DNA from: Rhabditophanes sp. KR3021
Lineage: Eukaryota > Nematoda > Chromadorea > Rhabditida > Alloionematidae
Assembly (NCBI GenBank): GCA_963281155.1
Contig: CAUJLY010000001.1
Location: 1,116,001-1,180,000, forward strand
Direction: 5' to 3'
DNA: 64,000 bases
Each line of letters opens with the position of its first letter. Positions within the stretch are counted from its first letter, which is position 1. The translations under genes were made by a program, and so were the position numbers. Shown here piece after piece: positions 27,001 through 37,997 of the stretch. Under the pieces are notes generated by a model. The model made no database searches. It saw only the letters and a list, made by a program, of their open reading frames with translations, and had not been told where the DNA came from.

Positions 27001-29714
27001 TAGATGTTTCTCTTTCTTCTTGAATAAACCATCCAAAAAGCTACCAGTTCTTGACGGTTCTTTTTTTGTCTTGTCATAACTACTACCACTATGATATTTA
27101 GCTGAATACTCATCAATCGGTTCAGTCGAAATTTCATTTTCCCTACTAGTTGAAGCTAACTGTCCGCTAAATGGCTCTGAGGGAAAATCATAATACTTGC
27201 TTTTACCAGATTGTTGTTTTCCTTCAATAATTTTAATTGGATCTGCCTTTTCACTGTTTTGAATGTAGTCATGGCTTGTTCCAGGGTGATACAAATTAAC
27301 CTCATCTCTGATATTAACACCATCCAGATCATTATCCCTCGAAGTTGATTGAATAGGCAAGTTATAGGAGTCAGGTTCTTCAAATGGATAGTCCTGATGG
27401 GAAAGAGTTCGTTTTTTGAAGATACTAAACCCTTTTCCTTTATCCTCGTGAGTTCTTTTTCTACTCATATCACTATCGTATTGAGTAGACGTTCCTGGGT
27501 GGTACAAATTGACATCATCTTCTATTGCGGAATTATCTAATTCTGTTTTTTTGGTTGTAGAGTCTAATGGACCTGTGTAAGGTTCGGAATTTAAGCAGTG
27601 GGGATCTTTGGAATGAGAACGACCAAATAATTTGCCGATTTTTCCAGTAAACGATTGCCTTCTTTTTTGGGGTGTTTCATCTTTCTTAGGGGTATAGTTT
27701 GCATCTGAAGTTCCGGGGTGATAAAGAGAGCTATAATGTTCAATGGGATGTCCATCTAGATCATATTCTTTGTTGGTATGTTGAAGTTCACCGGTATAAG
27801 TGTCCTCTTTTGGATATCCTTTAGAACTAGAAGGTTCGGTACCAAAAAAGTGTCCAATCTTCTCTAACACACCTTCTTTCTTTTCTTTTGGGATATCTGA
27901 GTGAATGTCATGGGAAGTAGATTGCCCATTATGGTAAACGTCAACATGTTCCCCAAGCGGCACACCACTCATTTCATCATGAGCACTAGTAGTCAAAATA
28001 GGCCCAGCATAAGTAGCTTCCTTTGGATATTTGGATGAATCATAAGGAATGTAGTCAAACACCAATCTAGTTTTTGGGGTAAGGGGAGTTTCATTTGTGT
28101 CATGTCGCCCAACAACAACATAAGTATGATCTTTTGGAGTTCTTGGAGAAGATTCAGACGGGTGAGTAAGTTTTGGAGACATCAATATATCTGTCTTGAC
28201 ATGGACTGGATCACCAGCAGAATCCAGTGCTCGCATAAATTGTAAGTCGATAGTCAGAGGAGATCCAACGACATTATGACTATCATATTCGACAGCCTCA
28301 TCGTCACTCGTCTCAATAACTTTATAAGTTGTGGTAGTTGTTGTGATTATGGTTGTAGTTTGCTTTGAATCAGGCTGCAAGGCTACTCCCATATGTAAAG
28401 GCACACCATCCTTGGTAATTCCACCGTGGATATTCGTGGGCCCAGCTAGTTGGGTAGAAGTTGTAGAATGGATGGTTCTAGAGGCATTTCCGGTCGGGGA
28501 TAATGCAAGTACCATGTCTTCGTTTAATTCGTCTACGTCGATTCCTAACGGAGTTTGCATGATATGCACTCTCTCGGTTGTCGTAACTGAACGGGTATGG
28601 TAGGGGGACATAGAAGAATCTTGGCTGTCAGCGTCACGGACTCTGATTGGGGACACTTCTGTTCTTTGTCTTCTAGTTACCTTAAGATAAGTTATTAAAA
28701 TGACGAATAAATTGCAAGTATTTTTAACTAATAAATTTAATGTTTCTTAAATAAATAAAAATACTTCTTTCATGAGGGAATAATATTATTTAATGAATTT
28801 TCATATTAATAAAAGATATAACGCAGTCAATTAATATCCGGCAAAATTATCCCGAAAAATACATCTTTTCCAGAACAATTTTCAAGGAACAAAATAAAGA
28901 GATTTTTTATTTACACGTTCCTATTGTTTCTTATTTATAAGGTGATTATTTTTATTTTTATCTTTAGATCCTCCGTGGATCAAGTTTTGGCAATTGTTGC
29001 CGGAAAAATTCAGCGAACATTTTGAATAAAAGAAAGGCAAAAGTTAAATGGCTAAATGAAATAGTCAAGGTAGTTGATGGAAAGTACAAAAGTCAATTTG
29101 GCTATTATAAAAACTATTTCAAGCCAAAGCTTGGATTATCGTCGTAAACGTTGGCGAAGGCAAGCCAAGTTCTAAGACATTGAGATTCAAACAAGTTGCT
29201 ATACTGACGAAAGCTTTGATACTCATAGAAGGACTATGGAACATCGATCAGGTTTTAACTTTGCTCTTACTTGACTACACCCATTTGACATAAAAGAGCA
29301 TTTCTTTAAGAAATCGGTTAAGGCTGGTAAACATTTAGCGGTTGTTAAAAAACGTATCCCTCTGAAGAAATCGCCGAGAATGCATACTTATCAATGCTCA
29401 CTGTAGAAAATCAGAAAACTTTCCTTTGATTTTGTTATTCAAATGAATCCTGAGAGAAGTAGTTAAATTAATTTTAAAAGATTTCTTGTTTAATGAACGT
29501 CAACAATACGAACTAAAGTATTAATTTAATTTTTGTGTGTTTTATAATTTTGCGTCTTTTCAGATAAAACCACTTACCATCCATATTGGATTCCGAATTT
29601 CAGAGGCTAAAAATAGTATTATTTAGGTATTAAATAATTAGACTTACCTGGTAATTGAACACCGCTCAAAAATTTATGATCTCCGTGATCATCGCTCGAA
29701 TCTTTATCAGACAT
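1..29714 (-). CDS. Giant tandem-repeat protein, 5' complete, 3' end outside window
   Basis: Exon 1 is 29714-29648, opening ATG TCT GAT (MSDKDSSDDHG...), with an in-frame TGA just upstream. It ends CCAG|GTAAGT. Exon 2 is a 29-nt micro-exon, 29606-29578, flanked by TTTTTAG and GTAAGT. Exon 3 starts at 28680 after CTTAAG (a weak acceptor). Lengths 67+29 give 32 whole codons, so all three join in frame. Exon 3 stays open to the window edge in one frame, apart from a one-base insertion at 15087. That is about 9,590 residues, or about 6,760 if the 8.5-kb duplication is artefactual. Residues 1 to ~240 are unique and Ser/Thr-rich, including a run of Thr. The rest is ~80-residue modules. No enzymatic domain, signal peptide or membrane span is visible, so it is probably intracellular and structural. 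I do not recognise it securely. The giant Ser/Thr/Glu/Pro-rich tail exon of nematode ankyrin UNC-44 is a candidate homologue, from memory only. Confidence 0.8.
5664..14168. repeat. 8,505-bp tandem duplication, unit 1
   Basis: Every position from 5664 recurs 8,505 bases to the right (8,506 beyond 15087). All stretches I compared were identical. 8,505 is exactly 2,835 codons, or 35 modules of 81 residues, so the duplication keeps the frame. The left boundary is set by the mismatch at 5662-5663 versus 14167-14168. Confidence 0.85.
14169..22674. repeat. 8.5-kb tandem duplication, unit 2 (carries the extra base)
   Basis: Same sequence as 5664-14168, one base longer because of an added C at 15087. 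Identity continues directly into a third, partial unit. Confidence 0.85.
15087..15087 (-). other. Single-base insertion causing a frameshift in the giant repeat exon
   Basis: The plus strand reads six T then CAAGAGG here. The matching sites near 6576 and 23587 read six T then AAGAGG. On the minus strand this changes ...TPLKKAAT... into ...TPLEKSCN... and brings a stop at 15004-15006. Removing the base restores an open frame all the way to position 1. It is most simply a sequencing or assembly error. A real null allele is the alternative. Confidence 0.85.
22675..23930. repeat. 8.5-kb tandem duplication, partial third unit
   Basis: About 1.26 kb matching 14169-15425 and 5664-6919. Identity ends at the A/G difference 15426 versus 23931, after which the sequence is only paralogous. 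Total span is about 2.15 periods. Confidence 0.85.
26100..28050 (-). repeat. Divergent N-terminal modules of the array
   Basis: The first eight or so modules after the unique N-terminus differ from one another at most positions and vary more in length. One linker, near 26780-26880, is longer and carries FEIIELEKKDDEF. They keep the Y-x-G and YHxG landmarks. From about 26100 leftwards the modules become near-identical in blocks. This looks like an old, unhomogenised edge beside a recently amplified interior. Confidence 0.7.
28968..29406 (+). pseudogene. Decayed unidentified coding sequence inside intron 2 of the giant gene
   Basis: Coding-like peptides run across several frames on the plus strand, after a TTTATCTTTAG acceptor-like site. 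One frame gives VAGKIQR, the next KRKAKVKWLNEIVKVVDG then YYKNYFKPK, the next DYRRKRWRRQAKF. After a stop it gives DIEIQTSCYTDESFDTHRR and MEHRSGFNFALT, then after a shift HPFDIKEHFFKKSVKAGKH and a terminal TAG at 29404-29406. At least three frame changes and internal stops make it non-functional. I do not recognise the parent protein. It is antisense to the host gene and lies in its 897-nt intron. A retrocopy is possible because no introns are evident. Confidence 0.5.
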
Positions 29715-29753
29715 AGCGGTGGAATAGTTTCAATATAAGAAATTATACTTCTT

Positions 29754-29771
29754 CCTTAGCTCTAAAAATAC
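29754..29771 (-). promoter_or_regulatory. Candidate 3' splice site / trans-splice acceptor before the giant gene ATG
   Basis: On the minus strand TTGTATTTTTAG|AGC lies about 47 nt before the ATG at 29714, in an untranslated stretch with an in-frame TGA between. This fits an SL trans-splice acceptor, or the acceptor of an upstream noncoding exon. No separate promoter element could be identified. Confidence 0.35.
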
Positions 29772-32700
29772 AAGTATCAATAAATAAAAATGGTCGTCAC
29801 AAGCATTCATCTCGCAATTTACTAACTAATAAATACAAATAAAAAGGTTTATTACCAACCGTGTTACTGATCAAAAAAACATTAAAAATAGTTTATTCTC
29901 AATTCTCCTTTGTTAAAGAAGGAAGATAGAAATTAGTCAAAATGCATTTGGAATGAATAACAATTTTATATCACTTTAATGGTAGCGCTATATTTTTAAT
30001 ATAAATTTATTTATCTTAAACCCATTACAAAAAATGGCTGCTTTTAAAGTTGGCAATATAGATTGGTTACGTTTTCTGTATAAATATAGTCTTCGATTTT
30101 GTTTGTAAGGCTCTTTAATGGCACGACATATATTTATCCATAATATGCGTCTTTACAAATTCAAGAACGAATTGATAACAAGGTGTAAATAAAATATTAC
30201 AACAAAAAACGAGTTACAGCAGACGCGTTACGGAATAACTTTAGATAAACATGTTTGCTTGTGCACTTAAATTTAATCAAATTCATAGTGAATTTAAGGA
30301 CATTAAAATATGTTTCGCATTAAGAAGCTTCTATACTTCACATAAATTAAGCCACATTATTTTAATTTTTTATTAAACACTTTCAGACAATAATCTGCAT
30401 CTGTTTTAAACCATAAAAATAATGCAATTCTAGTGAAATGTTTTTTGCAAAATTAAGAAGAACTCAAATTAATTTCCTAAATATATGTGTATAGTAGAAA
30501 GTGAATATGTTATACATAAATTAAGGCATTACTCTTTGTTTCACACCATTTCCCAATCTATTGCTTTCTAAATAGGGAAAACGTTAGAAATGTAGTTACT
30601 TAAAATGTTTCCTGTATTTGATGTGAGCATGTAATATTTAGTTTAAAAAATATCAAATTCAATTCAAATAATTACATTACTACTTTCCACAAAACAATAC
30701 AAGTGGACCAAAAAAACAAATTTATACTTATGTAAGTGTATTATTGTCAACAAGAAACAAAAGATTTATCGTTTTTAAATACCACAAACATTTTTTACTT
30801 CCTTTCCAAAATTTAAAAATACCACAAAACACCCTTTTAATTAGAATGTAGGCAAGTACATGGCTCTTGTATTCAAGAAACGAACACTGAATAAACAAAA
30901 TATAATAAAGTGTCATCTACTTTATGATTTATTTCGAGATAATAAAAGCAAAGCGGAAAAAAGAAACTTCACTAATATTTAAGTTACGAATTTGAGGAGA
31001 AAAAGACGTGTGCTTCTGCCATGTCTCTTGTCGTATAGCAATTTTGTTTGTTTTTATATCTTAAACATAAACAAAAAATTTAATAGTGGTTGACACATGC
31101 TCTTAGGCAGAAAAGTATAGAACATTTTGATGTGTTCAATCCCCTTCATAGTAGTAGGTTATTTATCCTTAAAAAATAACATTTAGATATTACATTGTGC
31201 AGATCATGTAATAAACAATAAAAAAAGTTTACCAACAAAAAGAGTCTAACACACACTATTTACGAGCATAGGCCTATCAAAAAGTATTTCTCGCCCTATA
31301 ACAATAGCCGCAAACTACTTCCATAAGTTAAAAATAAGCTTTTTCATACCCACACTCTTTAAACTTAACTAAATATCTTCTTTTGTCCCATACTAAAATA
31401 TTTAGATACATATCAATGAGCAAAAATAAATTGACTTTATTTATTTTCTATTTTTGGGGTTGAGATAATTAAATAGACATAGTACAAATACATACATGAT
31501 ATTTTAAGGCATTCCCAATCATCCAAATTGCTAAAGAATAATGTCAAGAATATAATATAGGGAGACATTTTTTGATCTAAAACAACCTTACATATTGTAC
31601 GTAGTATAAGTCTAGTTAAAAAACCGCATTAGGCGGAAGTTTACTTTTTTAGAAACTCTCCTGAATAGACTCTTCAACCAAATGAGTTGTTCCATATCAA
31701 CAAAAGACACCTTATATAAATGTAACTTCTTACAACAATCATAACTTATTTCATGTGGACTTTGTTAAAGAAATTTTAAGTTGCTTTTACAAATTAACAC
31801 ACTCACATAATACAAATTTTTGCAAGGAATGAAGGGTTTGAGTTGATTGAAAATGGACAGAATATCATTTGGCGTGACACTTAATCTTGTCTTGAAAACT
31901 ATATGAAGATATCTTGGTAATGTGGCGTGTGGAAAAGTCAAATTCTTTTTCTATTTATTTCATTATTTTACGAGGGGAAAAAAGTGTTCAAAAGCCTTTC
32001 ATTTTGATAAAGTGCTCATAAAATTATATTGAACTTGTTTTAAAAGGCCTATCAAAAGGTCTTCCCTAGAAGGAAACAAAAAACATCATTACCCTATAAA
32101 TCAATCTCATCCAACAAAATACACTTTCTATTTATTTATTATTATCAAATAGTTATATAGCATAAGACACTAGTTGCAAAGAGAAGTAAAACATTACTTT
32201 AACCTATAGCATTAAACGCTGAATTTTAAGTCAGTAAAGATATTTATTTATATTTTGCTAGTATAGACAATTTCTGATTAGACTCATCTGCCTAGATTAA
32301 ATCAAACTAAAAGAAAGCAAAAGGATATGGGTATTAATAAAAGTATGTAGATATGATAATACAATCTAGTTATGTTTTAGTTGGAGAGGAGATAGTTAAG
32401 GTTATGATAAATTGGTGTTTAATGTCAATTAAGTAATTTAGAAGGTAAGGGTTATTAAAGTGATTGTGTTAAAGTTGATTCCTTCAGTGAGGCACCACTA
32501 ATCAGTTTGTTTGAGGAGAGTGATGAGGTAATAATCAAATAGTATTGACTTGGGCCCCGAGAACCTCAAAAAACATAACTAAAAAATAAGAAACAACTTA
32601 ATTCTGAAGGACCAAAAGGTTATAATGTGATGCGTCTTGCACACAATCAATGTTGTCAAAAATGACATTCAAAATTGTTGAAAGTCAAAGACACTTTATT

Positions 32701-35700
32701 GTTTATATTTATCGTAGAGAAAGTTGGTAGTATTAAAAAATATTTATGCTTGCCGCTACAAGGGGAATATACTTGCTGATTAATATCATGATCAAGTGGA
32801 AGGCGCTTATTTTTTCATGTTATATTAAAAAAAGATACATGAAAGTTGTTTTAACGGAAATATAACATTTTTTGATAGACGGCATCGGTACAAATGATTA
32901 AAGGCATATATAGATATCATCCTACATACGCACATTTATTAAAAGTGTGAACAAATAAATAAAAACAAAATGTATACTCGTGCCATTAAATGATATCTAT
33001 TCCTTTTGTGAAATTAAATATAGCATCAAAAAATGATGTGATATATAAGCTCGCTGTGGAAAGGTGGCGAGAGAGAAAAATAGTTTAAAAATTTATGACA
33101 ACCTTGAGCACAAAATATAGTGATAATATTGTTCAAAATCATTTTTTTGTTAATTTAATTATAAAAAATAGAAAGTTTCACCATCTTTTATTTGCTTGAT
33201 TACTTCAGTAAATGTTGTATAGAATGTAACAATGTTAAGTTCAAGTTTATTCACGTGAGTGTGTAATAGTGAAAGGTGTATTATTTAAATTTATGTCAAA
33301 CTCATGAGATATAATTATAAGCAAATATCAAAAAATTTGTCTGACTATAAAAATAACGGGTCAAAGAGTAAGCCTGTTATCTATATATTGTCAACAAAGT
33401 CTCTCTCAAACACATTTTTTGCATAAATCAAAAAAATATTGTCTAACCGCAAGTCGACAAAAAAATTTGATATTTTAAAAATACATACGATTAAACAATA
33501 TTAAATGTAACAACATTTTTTAAGAATAAAACGTCTAATATTCGATTTTGTTTCTTCTTAACAAATAAATTTTAAAGTATTGGTGGGGATATTCTCTAAA
33601 AATAAATATATTTATGTGCTGAGGCAACACAGGATATAAATAATATGAGCAAGAGAACGATTAAAGTTTGTGGTGATCAATGAATAATAAACAATTCGAT
33701 TTGTAATATAATGTATCATTATTTGGACGGATATATTTATTGCTCAGGTCAGGATTGGATATGATATTATTTAAATTGATTTTAAGCTTTAATTGAAAGC
33801 ATTGTATGTGCATGAAATAGTCAGAGAAATCACTTAGTATTGAAGTATTCATTAAAATGGCAAATGTAGTTTTTGTATTGTTGGTTACAATAAATAAACA
33901 AACACTTCCAATACAATAGACAATAAATAATGGATATTTTTCAACAAAAAAAGACTACCTACCTCAATTAAAGGTTTATATCAACCTCTATAATAATGAT
34001 ATATTATTTGTTTGTTTGAAACAAAAAACTAAAGGCAATAAAATATATTATTTGAGACACACCACTTATTACCCCCAAACTTGTCTAAATAAACTTAATC
34101 TAATTGAAATAAAAAACAGTTACTCATGCATTCCGTTAGCCACGAAAATTTCCGTAAGCTACAATCAAAGTGAGAAATGATAATGGTGTGAATTGACGTT
34201 ATGTTGCGATCAACAAAATAATTTGACACATTGGTGCGACATTGAGCAATATTGCTTTTATTACTAGACAAAACAGGTTTATTTTCTGTTTTAAAAATAA
34301 GTTTGCAGGTTTTAGGGTTGAATTTAGTAGAAATTGTTTTAGTGTCAAAGGATAGGTTTATGGAATCATCTAATATTGCATATGTCTTAGGAAGTCGACG
34401 GAATAAGTTGTTAAAAATATGTTTTCAAAATAAGATTACTCTTTTGGAATGGTGATGAAATTTAAGTAGAAATACTTGTGGTCAACAAATGCTTGACATA
34501 TGCTGATTATTCTGTCTCCACCAACAAGAATGAATCATATGGGTATAAATAAAACCAATGTACTTTTTTTGAACTTAATAAATTTGTATTAGTTACTGTT
34601 GTTGAGTCATGAGAGGCAATTAGGTTAATAAAATCATTTGTGAATCAGTTATTGTATAGTAATAGCAAATAAAATAAAATTGAAGGAAAGAAACAGTTTT
34701 AAATTGAAATACCTATTAGTTTAGTAGGATAAATTTATGACGCATGGATATAAATAGATTTAAATTGATATCAGGAGAATCTATTCCGGTTGTATAATAG
34801 TATTAATACATACGTATCGAAAGGCAAGCTTCGGCAGCAACAAAAAAGTGAGAGTTTAAACGTCTTAGATAAGAATATGTCTTTAAGGTGGAATATATGT
34901 TGTAAATAGTTAGAGGCTGTTAAGCTTTATCACGCATGTAAACGATTAGTTGCATTTTATATAATATATTCATATTTAAGAGAGTAGTTTTTCACAATAA
35001 AAAAGTGAAACCATGCTTGAATTAATCACATTGTTTATCGATAGTAGAAATCATTATCAGGGGGTTCCTACTACCACTCTATTAATAATATTTTATTGTT
35101 GCTTCCAAATTATGACAATTAAGAAATAAGAATGGTTCAAGAATGTTAATTTGATGATAAACAGTAAACTGAAATAACTTTAATGATCATAAATTACTAG
35201 TAAAAGAAGAACAATTAATATTATTATCAATTATCAATTGCTCTTAAGTTTTGAAAATAGTACTACTTAATCAAAATTCTTCATATTAACATTTAATTGG
35301 TAATAGATGAAGTGTTTTATATATCCATAAAATTTAAAAACGAAACCTTTCATTAATAATCAAACCCCAAAGCGTTTTGGATTAATTGGCAGAGAGAAAA
35401 ATTGGGATAGGTATGGTGTGAATTTATTATATAAAAGGTCATTTAATTGTTGCAAATAGGTTGGCATAAAAAGTTAAATGTATTTATAGATAAGTTTTTT
35501 GTGCCACTTAAAATAGTGTTGTATGTCAAATAAATATATTGAGGTAGTAATGTGTTATTTTAATCTGTGTAATTATTTTAAATAGATTAATGGTATGTAT
35601 TTAATAACATTTATACATAAAGTTGTTGTAAATATAAATATTAAGATGCATATAGATCTAAAGGGTGCATATTAATTAATTATCAATAAAAAGGTAAAGG

Positions 35701-36826
35701 GATGTTTATTTGTGTTTATATTGAATGTGAAGTGATACATCTGAGCAAATTTATTTAAAGAAGCAATACTTTTGTGGTAATTGATAGTAAATATGTTTTC
35801 TTATCAGTATGTTTTATTGTTTGTTATGATTTTAAAAAAAGTGCAATTGATGGATCCTTTGTAATTTATAATTCTTCGTTTTAATTTTGTGTGATTGATG
35901 CAGCGATTTTTTAAAAATTAGAATCAAAGCTAAATATCAAATGTATATGTAAATGTGGAATGCTATTCCAAGTTTTTATAAACTTAATCCAGGTATAATA
36001 AAACATAAAAACTAAAGAGCAAATTGATTAGATGTGTTTTTCCATAAAATGTATGTATAGCATTTTATGTGTGAAGCGATCCAAAACTATAAACCATATT
36101 CATCGCGTTTTCCAATTGCCAATGTTTCGCTTAATCTATGAATCGCTAAGTAAATGTATCGCTTGCTCTACTATGTATGACTTAATATATATTGTCTAAC
36201 ATATCCTCTTTCAGATTCACTACCTATAAAAGGCCATTTTTTTCTAAATTGAGTCACCATTCTTTAACAACCACAAATCACAATTTAATTATGTTCGGCT
36301 TCGATCTCATCATTATTGTAAATGCTCCTATTATGATTAAATATAAATCTCCAGAGTAATTAAAATTAATTAATATTCTTTTTGCTAAATACATTTGCTT
36401 ATGATAAGAGAGAACGACTTTGATTTTATTTTCACACAAGCGTAAGTAACTCAATATATTGAAAAGAATCATTATTTTGTAGGAGCTTGAACTTATGATT
36501 TGTACTTCGGAAAATAAATTTGGCTGTCATTATAAATCTCTGGTAAAATTGACTTACCTTAAACCAGGCGATGGGCATGAAATGGAGAACCGATCTTGTC
36601 AATTCAGTATTTATGCATAAAATATTTTTAGAAAGGATGAAGATTTTAAGCCAATTATTTAAGCAATAATGCATTCAGAGAAAAAAATCGAATATCATTG
36701 AAGTGTTTCTGAGAGGAAAACCTTTCGAATATAACATGGATTAGTTTGTGCTGGTCTAATATGCATTGAAGTCCTCGGATTTAAATGTTTAAATAAAAGC
36801 TTAAAAATATATTAAAGAAATTGCAG
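29772..36826. other. 7-kb AT-rich intergenic region, no gene supported
   Basis: Scattered ORFs of 60-80 codons here (for example 30728-30916 minus, 34252-34455 plus, 36278-36472 minus) have low-complexity, AT-driven composition, no recognisable motif and no convincing splice partners. No tRNA-like cloverleaf was spotted by eye. A TATA-like CTATAAAAGG occurs near 36228 with no clear transcript behind it. This block could hold regulatory sequence for the giant gene. Confidence 0.6.
36043..36069. repeat. Perfect 9-bp inverted repeat
   Basis: CATAAAATG (36043-36051) and CATTTTATG (36061-36069) are exact reverse complements around a 9-nt loop. In such AT-rich DNA this may be chance. Confidence 0.4.
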
Positions 36827-37288
36827 ATAAAGTCGACAGTTGTGACGAAAAGTCTAAAAATATTGATAAAGCTTACATTTCTGAGGAAGAGTTTGAAATA
36901 ACTAAGAAGGTAGAAAATTCGAACTCAGAGTACAAAATTATTAAAAGTTCGGACGACGAATATGAAAATATAAAAAATTCTGACTTAGAGTATAAAGTTA
37001 TTAAAAGTTCTGATGAAATTATGAAACAAATTAACTGAATACGAACATACAAATGATAATATGGGTGAGCGTATTAAACAATTTGTTATTGATAGCATAC
37101 TTTTAGGCTTGAAAATATTAATTTGCTTGCCTTTTTGATTTTGCTCCTTTTAAATTACCTTTTTAATCAAATATTTGTTTACATAGATAATAAAAATCAA
37201 GATCGGAAAAAATGCTTTTAATGATAAAGAAGAATTCGAAACAAAAACTAATCTTGATTCTGATAGAATTCAAATATCACTGTCATAA
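36827..37288 (+). pseudogene. Small acidic protein with a hydrophobic segment, probably decayed or multi-exon
   Basis: After an ATTGCAG acceptor-like site an open frame reads ...DKVDSCDEKSKNIDKAY..., with an internal repeat (EYKIIKSSDDEYENI then LEYKVIKSSDE), to a TGA at 37036-37038. A shifted frame continues the acidic style (KLTEYEHTND), then reads into a hydrophobic stretch ending at a TGA near 37135. An alternative frame across 37112-37170 gives a convincing membrane helix (NLLAFLILLLLNYLF). A last acidic piece (NDKEEFETKTNLDSDR) ends with TAA at 37286-37288. No ATG opens the first piece. It is either a gene whose introns I cannot resolve, or a frameshifted relic. Function unknown. Confidence 0.35.
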
Positions 37289-37939
37289 GACAAAATTGCA
37301 AAACTATACTTTCAACATTTTTTTAATTTATTTAATCTATTTAACTCTTTCAATGTAACCACGCAAAATTCAAAAGGCAAGAACAGATGTCATTAATATG
37401 ATCTAAATTTTTAAAAACACTAGGGATTTCTAAATTTATTTGAGATCATTAACTGAGAGTTCAAAGGAATCTAAAAAAATGTTAATACAGTCCTTATTAA
37501 GAAAACTTCAATCTAATAAAGTTATTGCGTGGTTTCTTTTACATTGAATGTGCCCACTTTCATCCTAATTTATTTCGACATTAATTTTCACATCAACCGA
37601 AGTAGTTCCATATTCAGATTTGCATCAAATTAGGAATATTTTTTAGACACTTTGCCAAAAATTGAACATAACATCTGATTTGTTTCAATGGTTAAATTTT
37701 ATTGAAAGAATTGGCTAAATAATATTTAATTAAAATTATCTATTAGCATTATTAGATTGAGAAAAAGGCAAAGCATAGATATATTAGGCAAAGAATGTCC
37801 ATGCAGTAACTAATTAAATAAGTGTTGCAAGTAATTGTTGATCTATAAAAGCTTGTTTTATCTTGTAAAAGAATATACATTGTCGTACCGTATTATATTT
37901 CTTTATCTGTGTTGTTTTGACCCCCCTTGGTAAAAATCC

Positions 37940-37947
37940 TATATAAA
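37940..37947 (+). promoter_or_regulatory. TATA box
   Basis: TATATAAA about 50 nt before the ATG at 37998, the likely core promoter of the EGF/LNR gene. Confidence 0.5.
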
Positions 37948-37997
37948 GTCTCTATAATTAAGTTAACTCATTCCGTTCATATTATAATGAAACACCT

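Larger units (their letters stand above)
1..28050 (-). repeat. Coding array of ~80-aa modules, more than 110 copies
   Basis: Each module reads roughly YP-x(3-5)-Y-x-G-x-L-x-x-T-x-K-x-x-x-L-x-x-x-P-I, then a Y/R-H-x-G segment often ending S-D. A charged linker with E/K/P and R-x-x-S sites follows, closed by a short hydrophobic block such as SVGAKITGFF or GGFLSSLF with trailing lysines. I counted 81 and 82 residues for two adjacent modules. Several module subtypes alternate and recur in blocks. At the DNA level this makes a long family of ~240-bp direct repeats. The repeated block and its flanks are translated, so this is protein-repeat expansion and not satellite DNA or a CRISPR array. Confidence 0.9.

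Noticed and set aside
1..28050. Regular direct repeats resembling a CRISPR or satellite array
   Set aside because: Repeat and 'spacer' are both translated in one frame and the unit is about 240 bp, in a eukaryotic gene.
28656..28658. GTG start for the 4,550-codon ORF at 28656
   Set aside because: The frame is open upstream to the acceptor at 28680 and joins two in-phase upstream exons with a proper ATG.
29772..36826. tRNA or rRNA genes in the long spacer
   Set aside because: No B-box-like GGTTCGA context with a foldable cloverleaf was seen by eye. A covariance search would be decisive.
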